From assembly GCA_902385765.1 (NCBI GenBank), contig CABMGU010000034.1:1-33266 (forward strand): a stretch of 33,266 nucleotides of DNA. Reading direction: 5' to 3'. The stretch's first letter is position 1. Each line of letters starts with the position of its first letter. The translations under genes and the position numbers were made by a program. The notes below the pieces were generated by a model, which was not told the origin of the DNA, did no database searches, and saw nothing but the letters and a program-made list of their open reading frames with translations. The stretch is from an uncultured archaeon. GTDB lineage: Archaea; Nanobdellota; Nanobdellia; Woesearchaeales; ARS49. Positions 21,161 through 32,100 of the stretch are shown here, piece after piece.

Positions 21161-21523
21161 ATGATAAAAATAATGCACATTGAAGATGACCTTGACACGC
21201 AAAGAGTGGTAAAAGACATACTGCAGACAGAAGGATACAAAGTAACAAGCTATTCATCAGGAGAGGCAGGAATCAGGGCAATCAAGAACGAAAAGCCAGA
21301 CATAGTATTACTGGACATAATGATGCCAAAAATGTCAGGCTGGGACGCATTCGAAAAAATAAGAAAAACATACAAGAAAGCAAAAGTGGTATTTTTGACA
21401 GTGCTCGAGATTTCACCAGAAAGACTGAAAGTGCTGAAGCACGCAGGAATAAAAGACTACATAGCAAAACCATTCACTGCAACAGAACTCGTAAACAGAA
21501 TAAAAAAAGTCGCAAAAATGTAA
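21161..21523 (+). CDS. CheY-like response regulator receiver
   Basis: A stand-alone 120-residue receiver domain with the full set of active residues: acidic pair in MHIEDDLDTQRVV, phospho-acceptor Asp in IVLLDIMMPKMSGWDAF (about residue 48), Thr in VVFLTVLE, and Lys in IAKPFTATELVNRI. No output domain, so it acts by protein contact, probably between the kinase at 24238 and the KaiC-like proteins. AAGGAGG (about 21148-21154) precedes ATG 21161. Confidence 0.93.
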   Translation: MIKIMHIEDDLDTQRVVKDILQTEGYKVTSYSSGEAGIRAIKNEKPDIVLLDIMMPKMSGWDAFEKIRKTYKKAKVVFLTVLEISPERLKVLKHAGIKDYIAKPFTATELVNRIKKVAKM

Positions 21524-21524
21524 A

Positions 21525-24251
21525 ATGACACTTCTTGATACAGAACGATTAAAGTATTACGCAACCGTAGTCTTGGATTCTAATGATGCGATAATAATCA
21601 TTGATTTACAGGGCAAAATAAAAGAATGGAACAAAGGAGCAGAGAAAACATACGGATACACTGCCGAAGAGATGATTGGGAAAAACATTGAAACAATAAT
21701 AACAAAAGAACACAAGAAGTCTGCACGAGAACAAATCAGGAAAATAATTTCTGGAAAGCCGACATTCAGGGCAGAACAGGAAATAAAAACAAAAACAGGC
21801 AAGGCCATACATGTTGACATAACATACACGCCAATCAAAGAGCACGGGAAAATAACAGGAATAGCAACAACAGAACGAGACATAACAGAAAAGAAGAAAG
21901 CAGAAGGAGAGCTGAAAAAGGAAAAAGAATTCTCTCACAGTCTGCTTAATACTGCGCAAGCAATAATTCTGTTATTAGATAAAAAAGGCAGAATCACATA
22001 TTTTAATCCCTACATGGAAGAAATATCCGGCTACAAACTAGAAGAAATGCAGGGCAGGGACTGGTTCAGCGATTTACTTCCGAAAAGAGACCGGCCAAGA
22101 ATCAAAAAACTGTTCCTTAAATCAGTAGGAGGCATACAGACCAAAGGCAACATCAACCCCATCATCACAAAAAAAGGAGAAGAAAAACTCATCGAATGGT
22201 ATGACAAGACAATAAAAGATGACCAAGGACAGGTTGCAGGTATTCTTGCAATAGGACAGGACGTAACAGAAAAAAAGAAAACAGAAGAAGAACTGAAAGC
22301 ATCAGGAAAGACCTTTGAGGACCTGTACGAAACAAGCACAGCACTGAACGGAACAACAGACGAGATACTGGACAAGATATGCAACAAAGTCCACGAGCTA
22401 TTTGACGGGTATTTTGTGCTTATCAACTATGCACAAGAAGGAGAATTCCATTTCAAAGCAGGATGCAACCTGCCAAAAGTAATCTTAAAGCTGGGAAAAG
22501 AAAAAATTGAAGGAACAATATGCTCACACATACTGGAAAACAAAAAACCCTTGTTCACAAACGAACTGCAAAACGCAAAATGCCCAACCTGCAAGACGCC
22601 ATACAGCAAGGATTCAGCAGTCAAAGCATTCGGGCTTAATACGTACTTCGGAGTGCCGCTGGTTTTCTCAGACAACAGCGTGCACGGAACACTATGCATT
22701 CTTTTCAAGGACAAAAAAGAGCCGTTCTCACACAAGGAAACAAAAATCCTCACCTTGCTCGGCAAAAGAGTTGCAATAGAGCTTGAAAGAGAACAGAACG
22801 AGACAAGAGTGAGAGAAACAGAAGAGCACTACAAAGACATAGTGGAGCACACCCCGGAAATCGTCATAGAAACTGATTTGAACGGAAAAGTCACTTACGC
22901 CAACCCCTCGGCGCTCAAAACATTCAACTACTCGCTAAAAGAGGTCAAAGGAACCAGCCTCATAAAATACATCCACAACAATGAAAGACAGATAGCAAAG
23001 AAAATGCTGGAACTCGGACTGAGTGGAAGCCAAAAGCCAATCGAGACGACAGGCACGACAAAATACGGCAGGGAGCTGACAATCCTGAACAACTCCTCGC
23101 CAATCTTCAAGCACGGCAAGCTGACAGGACTCACAATATTCGGGCAAAACATAACAGAAGAAAAGAAAGCAGAAGAAGAAGTCAAAAAATCCGAAGAAAA
23201 ATACAGAAGCCTTTACACGTCCTCTGCAGACGCAATAATGACGCTGGAACCGCCAGACTGGAGATTCACAGCAGGAAACCCTGCAACAGTCAAGATGTTC
23301 AAATGCAAGAACGAGAAAGAGTTCACATCAAAAGCACCTTACGAATGGTCGCCGAAATACCAGCCAGACGGACAAACATCAGCAACAAAAGCGCTGAAAA
23401 TGATAAACAAGGCAATGCAAGAAGGAACTAACTTCTTTGAATGGGTGCACAGAAGAGCAACAGGCGAAGACTTTTCAGCAACAGTCCTGCTGACAAGATT
23501 AGAGCTGGGCGGAAAAAGATTCCTGCAGGCAACAGTAAGAGACGTTTCCCAAATCAAGAAGTCAGAAAAGGAACTCAGGAAATCAGAAAAAACATTCAGG
23601 GACTTATACGAAACAAGCACAGCAATTACAGGCACCTGCGATGATGTCTTAAAGCAGCTATGCAAAAAAGTCCGCGAGATTTTTGACGGATTCTTCGTGC
23701 TGGTCAACTATGCAAAAGCAGAAGAGTTCAATTTCAGGGCAGGATGCAACCTGCCGAAACTCATCTTAAAACTTGGAAGACAGCCGATAAAAGGCACCAT
23801 ATGCTCCCACGTACTTGAAAACAAAAAAACACTATTCACAAACGAACTGCAAAAAGCGAAATGCCAAACCTGCAAAGAACCATACAGAAACGACGCCTTA
23901 ATAAAAATATTCAAACTAAAAACATATTTCGGAATACCGCTGGTATTCTCAGACGGCCGCGTGAGAGGCACGCTGTGCACAGTATTCAAGGACAGGAAAG
24001 AACCATTCACGCCAAAAGAAATAGAAATATATTCAGTGCTGGCAAAACGAGCAGCAATTGAACTCGAACGGGATGAAGAAGAAAAAGCCCTCAAAAAAAG
24101 AACACAGGAACTGCAGGAAGCATACGACGAGATAAAAGCCAAAAACGAGGAACTGGAGAAATTCGCAAAATTCACAGCAGGAAGAGAAATTAAAATGATA
24201 CAACTCAAAAAACAGGTAGAACTTCTGGAAAAGAGAAATGAAAAACACTAA
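21525..24251 (+). CDS. PAS/GAF multi-sensor protein
   Basis: A 908-residue soluble sensor without a kinase domain. Order: PAS1 (about 10-130, ending ATTERDITEKKKAEGELKK), PAS2 (about 137-255), GAF1 (about 258-425), PAS3 (about 430-545), PAS4 (about 552-675), GAF2 (about 684-850), then a coiled coil (GREIKMIQLKKQVELLEK). GAF1 and GAF2 are clear duplicates: both share DLYETSTA, RAGCNLPK/KAGCNLPK, GTICSH, TNELQ.AKC.TCK.PY and LKTYFG+PLVFSD, so each has four conserved Cys including CxxC. These could bind a metal or Fe-S centre or sense redox. The stop overlaps the kinase gene by 14 nt, so sensor and kinase are separate but coupled polypeptides. Confidence 0.92.
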   Translation: MTLLDTERLKYYATVVLDSNDAIIIIDLQGKIKEWNKGAEKTYGYTAEEMIGKNIETIITKEHKKSAREQIRKIISGKPTFRAEQEIKTKTGKAIHVDITYTPIKEHGKITGIATTERDITEKKKAEGELKKEKEFSHSLLNTAQAIILLLDKKGRITYFNPYMEEISGYKLEEMQGRDWFSDLLPKRDRPRIKKLFLKSVGGIQTKGNINPIITKKGEEKLIEWYDKTIKDDQGQVAGILAIGQDVTEKKKTEEELKASGKTFEDLYETSTALNGTTDEILDKICNKVHELFDGYFVLINYAQEGEFHFKAGCNLPKVILKLGKEKIEGTICSHILENKKPLFTNELQNAKCPTCKTPYSKDSAVKAFGLNTYFGVPLVFSDNSVHGTLCILFKDKKEPFSHKETKILTLLGKRVAIELEREQNETRVRETEEHYKDIVEHTPEIVIETDLNGKVTYANPSALKTFNYSLKEVKGTSLIKYIHNNERQIAKKMLELGLSGSQKPIETTGTTKYGRELTILNNSSPIFKHGKLTGLTIFGQNITEEKKAEEEVKKSEEKYRSLYTSSADAIMTLEPPDWRFTAGNPATVKMFKCKNEKEFTSKAPYEWSPKYQPDGQTSATKALKMINKAMQEGTNFFEWVHRRATGEDFSATVLLTRLELGGKRFLQATVRDVSQIKKSEKELRKSEKTFRDLYETSTAITGTCDDVLKQLCKKVREIFDGFFVLVNYAKAEEFNFRAGCNLPKLILKLGRQPIKGTICSHVLENKKTLFTNELQKAKCQTCKEPYRNDALIKIFKLKTYFGIPLVFSDGRVRGTLCTVFKDRKEPFTPKEIEIYSVLAKRAAIELERDEEEKALKKRTQELQEAYDEIKAKNEELEKFAKFTAGREIKMIQLKKQVELLEKRNEKH

Positions 24252-25131
24252 TCAGTCATTTAAAATCTGTTTAAGAGATAGAAAAGAATTGGTAGAATTG
24301 AAAAAACAATTAGAAGAAAGAACAAGAGAACTGGAAGCAAAGAAGACCGAGCTTAATACAAAACTCAAAGAAGCAGAAGAAATGAGAATAGCGACTCTGA
24401 ACATGATGGGCGACCTTGACGAAGCACTGAAAGAGCTCAAGACACTTGACAAACTAAAAGCAGAATTCATGAACGTGGCAGCACACGAGCTAAAGACGCC
24501 ACTAACACCAATGATTGCGTATATCGATATGCTGATAACAGAGAAGAAAGGAAAAATAACACCTCGGCAGAAAGAGACACTGCAAATCGTATTCAAGAAT
24601 CTTGAACGACTGAAACGGCTCATAAATGATGTTCTTGACATCAGCAGGCTTGAAGCAAAAGCAATGAAAATGGCAATAAAAGACGTAAACATAACAATAC
24701 TGCTCAGAGAAGCAGAAGAAGAATACAGACCAGCAATAGAGAAAAAGAAACTGAAATTCATAACAAACATACCGTCACATTTGCCAAATGCAAAAGGAGA
24801 CTACGGCAGGCTAAGACAGGCAGTCGGCAACCTGCTAAACAACGCACTAAAGTTCACAGAAAAAGGAACGATAACACTAACAGTTGAAGCAGACAAAGAC
24901 AGAATAAAGGTAACCGTAACAGACACCGGCATCGGAATAAAAGAAAAAGACGAGCCAAAAATCTTCCAAAAATTCTACCAGGCAGAAACAAGCCCTGAAA
25001 GAAAAGCACAAGGCACAGGACTCGGACTTCCAATAGTCAAAGGCATAATAGAAGCACACAAAGGAAAAATGTTCTTCTCATCAAAATACGGCAAAGGCTC
25101 AACATTCGGATTCTATTTACCGTACAAATAA
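24238..25131 (+). CDS. Sensor histidine kinase
   Basis: 297 residues: an N-terminal coiled coil (about 15-75) that could join the coiled coil ending the PAS/GAF protein, HisKA with the H-box AEFMNVAAHELKTPLTPM (phospho-His), and a HATPase with N-box RLRQAVGNLLNNALKFT, G1 VTDTGIGIKEKDE, F-box IFQKFYQAE and G2 GTGLGLPIVKGIIEAH. No transmembrane segment. It should phosphorylate the receiver at 21161. The start overlaps the upstream gene by 14 nt in another frame; together the two genes look like one hybrid sensor kinase split into two. Its stop is 1 nt from the stop of the convergent gene at 25133. Confidence 0.94.
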   Translation: MKNTNQSFKICLRDRKELVELKKQLEERTRELEAKKTELNTKLKEAEEMRIATLNMMGDLDEALKELKTLDKLKAEFMNVAAHELKTPLTPMIAYIDMLITEKKGKITPRQKETLQIVFKNLERLKRLINDVLDISRLEAKAMKMAIKDVNITILLREAEEEYRPAIEKKKLKFITNIPSHLPNAKGDYGRLRQAVGNLLNNALKFTEKGTITLTVEADKDRIKVTVTDTGIGIKEKDEPKIFQKFYQAETSPERKAQGTGLGLPIVKGIIEAHKGKMFFSSKYGKGSTFGFYLPYK

Positions 25132-25132
25132 A

Positions 25133-26068
25133 TCAGCCAAAACGGGAAAAAACAGCAAACCGCCTATACGACTTAGCAAGACCGTGCCACACCTGCAAAT
25201 CAGTCCTCAACTTGCGCTGTTTCTGCTTGAAAGCAGACATACGAGACTTATATGTAGTAGCACCCATTTTGCAGGAATAATACTGCTCCTGCGTGGAACG
25301 CTCGGTCTGCTCAACAGCGCTCAATTCAATCGACAACAAACGAATTTTCCTTAAAGCATACAAAGTCCTTGACTCAAAGAAAATCCAAAAGCCAACAATA
25401 ACCACGCTTGCCAAAGCAATCAGCAAGCCACGCCAGTGATCTTTAGTGTAGTCAACAACATTACGCCTTGCCAAACGCAGGAAAGCGCGCTCACGAGCAG
25501 ACTCAACCTGAGCGTCCTCTAACTGCGATTTCGCCTGCTCAACAAGAGGAGGAACATCATTGTAACGCTCATCGCTAAAAGCCATCTCAGCAGAACCCAA
25601 AGTCTCAATCACGCGCGAAAGATTAACCGTCACGTTAATAGAAGCAATAGACTTCTGCAAATCAGACAACAATTCAGCAGAAGCAAAAGCCTTCTCCTTC
25701 ATACCGCGAATCCACACGGCTTTCTCAACAACAAAAGAATAATTAGCACCAACAGGAAGACCAGAACTTAATGACGCCTGAACAAGACTCGAAAGCTGGG
25801 AAGCAAGAACCATCTTATCAGACTCATTCGACGCGTTCAAAATAGCAATCTTATCCATCAACAATGAAATGTTCTCACCGTGCAATTTATCAGACATCGC
25901 ATCAAGAGCATCTTCCAAAGAGTCAACAGGCAAGCCGGCAGACTTCATCTGCCGAACATCCAAAGCAGCACTCGTGAAAGCTTCATCAGCGTCCTGCAAA
26001 GTAACAGCGGCAGCAAACGGAATCAATAAAAGCAATAGCACAGACAAAGTCGCGGTCTTCGACTTCAT
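25133..26068 (-). CDS. Membrane-anchored surface protein, partner of giant protein
   Basis: The start is ambiguous. ATG 26155 overlaps the giant gene's stop (ATGA) and gives 340 residues, but 28 codons after the first eight come from the cloverleaf element. ATG 26068, inside the element, has GGGGAG 5 nt upstream and gives a proper signal peptide (MKSKTATLSVLLLLLIPFAAA); I list this one. The mature protein is mostly helical outside (about 25-210), has one span (GLLIALASVVIVGFWIFFES) and a basic cytoplasmic coiled coil. This end matches the plan of the giant protein upstream (span followed by basic helices), so the two probably associate. Function unknown. Confidence 0.72.
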   Translation of the reverse strand: MKSKTATLSVLLLLLIPFAAAVTLQDADEAFTSAALDVRQMKSAGLPVDSLEDALDAMSDKLHGENISLLMDKIAILNASNESDKMVLASQLSSLVQASLSSGLPVGANYSFVVEKAVWIRGMKEKAFASAELLSDLQKSIASINVTVNLSRVIETLGSAEMAFSDERYNDVPPLVEQAKSQLEDAQVESARERAFLRLARRNVVDYTKDHWRGLLIALASVVIVGFWIFFESRTLYALRKIRLLSIELSAVEQTERSTQEQYYSCKMGATTYKSRMSAFKQKQRKLRTDLQVWHGLAKSYRRFAVFSRFG

Positions 26069-26130
26069 TTTTTCTCCCCTATGCCTGCAAGGGGAGCAAA
26101 AATGAACCTGAGCTTGCTCAGGCGCGACTT
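26047..26130. repeat. 84-nt cloverleaf palindromic element, copy 2 (in gene)
   Basis: Same size and plan as 9620-9703. Closing stem AAGTCGCG/CGCGACTT (26047-26054, 26123-26130), GTC-TTC-GAC (26055-26063), TTCATTTTTTCTCCCC (26064-26079) with GGGGAGCAAAAATGAA (26091-26106; 15 pairs, one mismatch), and CCTGAGC-TT-GCTCAGG (26107-26122). It lies in frame within the 5' end of the gene ending at 25133. On the minus strand GGGGAG and ATG 26068 fall in one arm of the long stem, so the ribosome site and start would be hidden when folded. Removing exactly these 84 nt joins MKSIELIK to VSVLLLLLIPFAAAVT, a normal signal peptide. Confidence 0.88.
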
Positions 26131-26151
26131 CTTTAATCAATTCGATACTTT

Positions 26152-29100
26152 TCATTTTCTCAACCTCGCCTTCAATGCAAGCACAGAAGCGTCAAGCTCT
26201 GCAAGCAACAACTTCAACTCTTCAGCACGCACAAGATACTTCCTGCGCGGAAGCTTTCCTTTAACGAAATACTCCTCCTGAGCCCTGCGCAAGGATTCCC
26301 TTGCATTACTCTGCTCTTCAACAGTATACCTCAACGCAGTTTTCACAGTAAGCAAGCGGGAGCGCATTATCCTCAAGCGAGCCATCTGAGACTTAATACG
26401 CTCAAGTTGGCGCTCATACTGATGCATAGCCCTATAATACTCAAGCGAACTAATCGACTTCTTCACAAACGCATCAACCTGCGCCTCACGCATATCACCA
26501 AGCAAAACAACCTGTTCTTTAGCCAAAGCGCGCAAGCGATGCCTGATGTAAACAATCAAAGCACGGCGATAAGCAAAGTAAGCGCCAACAGCGCCAAGAC
26601 CAGCAGCCAGCAACAAAGCATACCAGTAGCGATACGCGAAATTCCAGAGATTGAAAGCACGCGTGGTCTCAATAGCCCCAATCTCCATTGCCTGAGTGGC
26701 ACGAGCAGAAGCCTTGTCAAAGTCCTCCTGCTCAAAAGACTTCAAAGCAAGCTCAAGCACTCTTCGAGATTCAGAAACATCCAAACCGCGAGTAACAGCA
26801 TCATCAATACGCAGACGCAGCTCACTGATAGCCTGACCGGCAGATAACTCTCTCGTCAGCAAGTCCTTCACTTTTGCAGTAAGATAAGGCACTTTCTCCC
26901 ACAAGCCAGACTCCATTGCCTGCCTTATCTGCTCCATCAAAGCATCAGCAAGATTGTGCGGGTAATCCTTAGCAAGAACTTCCTGATACAACTTGTCAAC
27001 ATCAGAAACCTCTTTCTCAGCCTGAATCTGGCTCAACTCGCGGATAATCACGTGCACGGTCTTGTACTCAATGATTTTCTTCTTGTACATCACAGAGTAC
27101 ATTATGCCGTTCCTCATCTCAGTTCCAGGAGCATCCAGTTCAGCAGTAATCTCAAAAGTAACATCCAGCTCAGACTTTCCAGCATACGCAGGAGCTGCAA
27201 GATTGATGAAGAAGAACTTCGTATGACCGTAAATGATGTCTTCCAAATACTGAGGAGTCCAGGAAACATACTTCTTCATATAGCCCTGAACATCCAAAGT
27301 CACATTCCTCATCACAGACTCAGCATACACGTTAGTAACTTCCAACGGGAAGCCAATCTTCTCGCCACGCACAACCTCGATAGTCTCATTTGTGACAAGC
27401 ACAGGCATTTCCTCAAAAGTCTTGATGAACGCGCCAGCAGTAACACCTGCATAAGGACTGGGACCAGCACCACCACCTCCACCACCTCCACCACCTCCGC
27501 CTCCTCCACCACCGCCGCCTTTCTGCAATACTAAAACCTGGTCAGTAGTGTTAATAGTCAAATTATTAGGACCAAGCTGGGCACCGCTGTCATTAAAGCC
27601 ATCAGCAGATGCTGTAATATCCCTAAGACCAACCACTGCATCAGATGGAAGAGCAATAATAATCGCATTAGACTCGCTGGCATTAGTCTCTATCTCAGAG
27701 AAGAACACACTCAATGAACCGCCAGTCAAAATCCAGTCAGGAGGCAAAGTGATATTCAAAGTAACATTTGAAGCGTTTAGCACTCCAATATTATCAACAG
27801 TAGCCTCAATCTGCACGCCAGCCTGACCCTGCGTCAACTGAACAGGCAAAATAGTGAAGTGAGAGTACAAGAACGCATTGTTTGTCACAACGATGGTTGC
27901 AGTAGTATAGTTAGACGGCGGAGTGGCATTCGGACCAGCAGTAATAGTGATGTTAAGAGGGAAAGAACCGAATGAAACAGGCGCGGTAACATTCACCTCA
28001 ATAACCCGAACTTCCTTCGGAGTCAGATTAAAGCTCGATTCATTAAAGAACGTATCAGGCCAGGTGCTTGACAGATTAAAGTTAAAATTAAAGTCGCCAG
28101 TATTGTTAATCGTCAACGTGCCAAGAGTTCCATTCTGGCCAGGAGAAATGGTAACAGCGCCAAACGTTGCAGGAGACCTCGTCCAAGTATACTCAAACTC
28201 AATCGTGCGGTTAATCGTAGGACCGGTGCCATTATTCCCAACAGTATCGTTCGCCGTAAGGAAGAACGAATAATTGCCCGGAATAATAGGAGTGTAAGAC
28301 GCGTTGTACAAGTCAGTGCCATTCGGAGTCATCGTAACATTAAGAATAGAAATTCCTTCCTTCAAAATGTGCAGTATGACAGTGTCAACAGCAGTCAGAT
28401 TATCAGTAACATTTCCAGTAAAGTTAATCTCCTGTCCAGGGTCAAGAGGACCAGGACCGTCAGGCTCTAGCGTCAAATTATTGAAGTCAGGAGGAGTCAA
28501 ATCAACAGTGTAGAGATAAGTATCGCTAGTGTTCGTACTATTATAAGTATCAATACACGTGACACTCCAGTAATAATGCGCCTGCGCAAGACCAGCAAAC
28601 GTGAAAGACGTAACAGTGTTATTCAAAGTGCTCGCATTGGTAGCATTAAGCGTGGCGTTCAACTCAAGAGTGCAATTCATAGTTGGAGACAAATCATCAG
28701 TCGCATTAAAGCTGAAAGTCCTTGAAGTGCTCGTGGTATTTGTATCATTTGCGGGAGAAATAAGCTGGATGTAAGGCGGAAGGTCAGAAACAACCGTTGT
28801 CTGCGCTGAAGCGCTGACAGTAGTATTGCTTCCATTAATGTCCGCAAAGGTCACATCAACATTGTTGGTAAGAATCGTTCCATTAGGCAATGCGGCACTC
28901 ACATTAACAGTAATGTTAACAGTTGTTGAATTTCCAGGAGAAATATTCCCGAGGAGCCAAGTCGTATTCCCTGAAGTAGGCACAGGAGATGCATTATTGA
29001 ACACTACGCCAGCAGGATAAGACTCAACAAGCGTCACATTATACGCAGTCCCGTTGCCAGTACTGTTAACAAGAATCTCATAATGCAACTGGGTTCCCCT

Positions 29101-32100
29101 TACAACAGGGTCAGGATAATCCGACTTAATAAGAACAATAATCGGAACATTAATCACAGCAGTAAAGTTCGTCATCTCAGTATTATTAACGTTATAAGAC
29201 GTATCATTGGCAAAGAACGTCACATTATACAAGCCAGCAAGAATAGGAATAATGAACGAACCATTAAACTTGTCAGTGCCAGGCACGTTCGTCAAAGTAA
29301 TGTTTTGGGCAGAACCGTCAGGCAAATGAACAGTTGCATAAACAAGACTGATGTTAGTCTCATCAGTCACATTAGCAGAAATCTCAATCCTCTCAGTAAC
29401 ATTGAAAACAGTATCTGCAACAGGCATCAAATCAAACACTGAAGGAGGCGATATGTCACACACGCCATTCCACGGCTGACCATTTGTAAAGAAGCCCTTG
29501 AAAATACCCTGGTCAGTTGAATTGCTGAAAGCAACCACAAACCTGCCAGGACAGAGAGTGTCATTAGTAATCGGGTCACGCGAAGCAACATCAAGCAAAC
29601 GGAAAGTAGCACCAGGCTGAGCATCGACAGTAAACGGAGCAGTCACCTGACTGCCAGAGCTGTTATAGACTGAAGCCCTGATAGTGTTAGAGACGTTATT
29701 ATACCACACGAACACAAACAAGTCCTCAGTACTGGTAGCATTCCTTCTGACAGTACCGCCAGCAACACGCGAAATCGTGCCAGCAGCAGCATCAACAATT
29801 GCAGGCGCAAGAATGACCGCATTGTCTCTTGAACGCATGGCAATCTGAATATTAGCATCTGAAGAATCATACCAGACAAGACCAAACTGCTCATCGTTCA
29901 TACTCGCAACAGCAACCTGACCAGTCTCACCAACAGTGGCGTCGATAGTACCAGTAGCAACAGAACCGCCCGCCTCATTAAGAATTGCGAACTTCGCATC
30001 ATTTGAAGCGTCATCAAACCAGAAATAAGTCCAGCGCGAACTGTTAATTCCAGCACAATCAACAATATTCTGCAAAGTCGCTCCAGGAGCCATATTAGCA
30101 TCAACATTCGACAAGCCAACAGCCTGAGTGCCGTTATTGTAGAACTCCATAAAGGCAGCATCATTGCTTGAATCATTGGCATAACAAACTGCAAACCTGT
30201 CTCCCAGCTCTCCAATGGCAACATCCTTATTCAAGCCAAGACTGCCGCCAAGCGGGATTACTGAAGAAGAGTTGCTGCCATTAACATTGAAGAACTGCAT
30301 TTTCAAATCATTAGCAGTGCCTCTAGCCCAGACAACCACAAAGTTAGTCTCGTTCAGCATAGACACGTCAATTCTGGATGAAACATTATTCACATCAGTA
30401 TCCACAACAACCGTGTTCACGATAACGCTTCCATTCGTATTCATAACCTTGAAAGCAGAACGATTCAAGGCAGCATCAATGTACGCGATAACAAACGAAG
30501 TGTAATTAATCGGCACAACCGCAACATCAACAGCAGAGCTGGTCTCAAGATAACCGGGGTCGCCAGGAGTCAGAGTGAAAGTATAGTTCTGACCCATAGT
30601 CAGATTCTTGAATTCAGTCCAGTTGCCCTCAGGACAATCCTCTCCCGTGTAATTATAGTACTTGCACACGTGCAACATCAGGTCAGCAGCAGAAGTCGCA
30701 AAAACGGTAATATTCGTGAAATTAATTCCAGAAGTATCAATCGCATAATCATCAAAGTATGCAGAATCATCATACGGCACATCGTCATCCAATTTTATAA
30801 CACTGTACACCGAGTCCTCATTGTGCAAAGTAATATTCATCTGGTGCACTCTGCTACCATTGATGTCAATTGTCAAGTCCAACAAACCAGAATAGTTGGC
30901 GGTAACAGTAACTGTATAATTCCAGAACTGGTCGGTGCTATTGATAAGGTCAATAATATGATAAGTGATTCTTGTGAAAGTAACCGTCTCGGAATTATTG
31001 ATATTATTACCAGTATCATTTGCAAAAATCCTAATGGTGTAATTGCCCATTAGAGTTAAGTTGAGGAAAGTCAGATTGTAAAGAGTGCCGCTAACGCTCG
31101 GAATATAGGTTTCATTGGTTCCATCAGGATAAGTAATCTCGAACAAAACAGTATCAACAACACCGAAAATATCAGTCACATTCGCAGTAATGTTAACCGA
31201 CTCATTGAGCAGGAATGTGGAGCCGGCTGTCGGAGATAAGATGACAACTGAAGGAGGAATTCCAAGAACAGTCGTCAACGTGCCATTCGTAACAGTAACA
31301 TTTTCTCCAGTAATATTTCCGTAAGTCACATTGTATGTATTATTCAGAATTGAACCGTTAGGAGCAGCAGCACTGACGTTAAGAGTAATATTAACAGTAG
31401 CTTCACCAGGAGACAGGTTGCCAAGCAGGAAGGTATCATTGCCAATACTTGGAGCAGGAGAAGAACTATCAAAGGTCGTATTAGCAGGGTAAGACTCAAC
31501 AACAGTCACGTTCTCAGCAACATAGTCACCTGTGTTATTAACCAAAATAGTATAGTTCAACTGGCCGCCATTGCTGACCGGGTCAGGAACGCCAACCTTG
31601 CTCGTCTCAATAACCGGGAAGCCAAGAACGGTCGTAAGCTCGGTATCACTCACAGCACCTGTCTGACCTGAAGCATTCTCAAAAGTCACATTCACTGTGT
31701 TAGACAAAACAGTACCGTTAGGCACAGTAATGCTGACATTAACCGTGACGTTAACGAGAACAGAAGCGTTCGGAGACAGATTGCCCAACAACCAAGTATC
31801 ATTACCAATACTCGGACCAGGAGATGCACTGTCAAACAACACTCCCGAAGGATACGTCTCATTCAGCGTGATGTTATACGCGGTGTCATCACCCGTGTTG
31901 TTGATGAATATAGTATAGTTGAGCTGGTGACCTTTGATGACTGGGTCAGGATTGTCATTCTTGATCGTCACAACAACAGGACTGCCGAGAACAGAAGTGG
32001 TCGTGCTATTGTCAACAGTTGAATATGTTCCAAAGAAGTTCGCAAACGTAACATTGTAAGTGTTATTCAATACAGTACCATTCGAAAGGTTGGAACTAAC

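Noticed and set aside
25133..26155. Taking the 340-residue form as the only product
   Set aside because: The first 29 residues are mostly element-derived and would bury the signal peptide; the internal ATG with GGGGAG is the better start, though the longer form cannot be excluded.
26407..31918. Several plus-strand open frames opposite the giant surface gene
   Set aside because: All are antisense shadows of repeated Asn/Thr/Val codons; no start signals.
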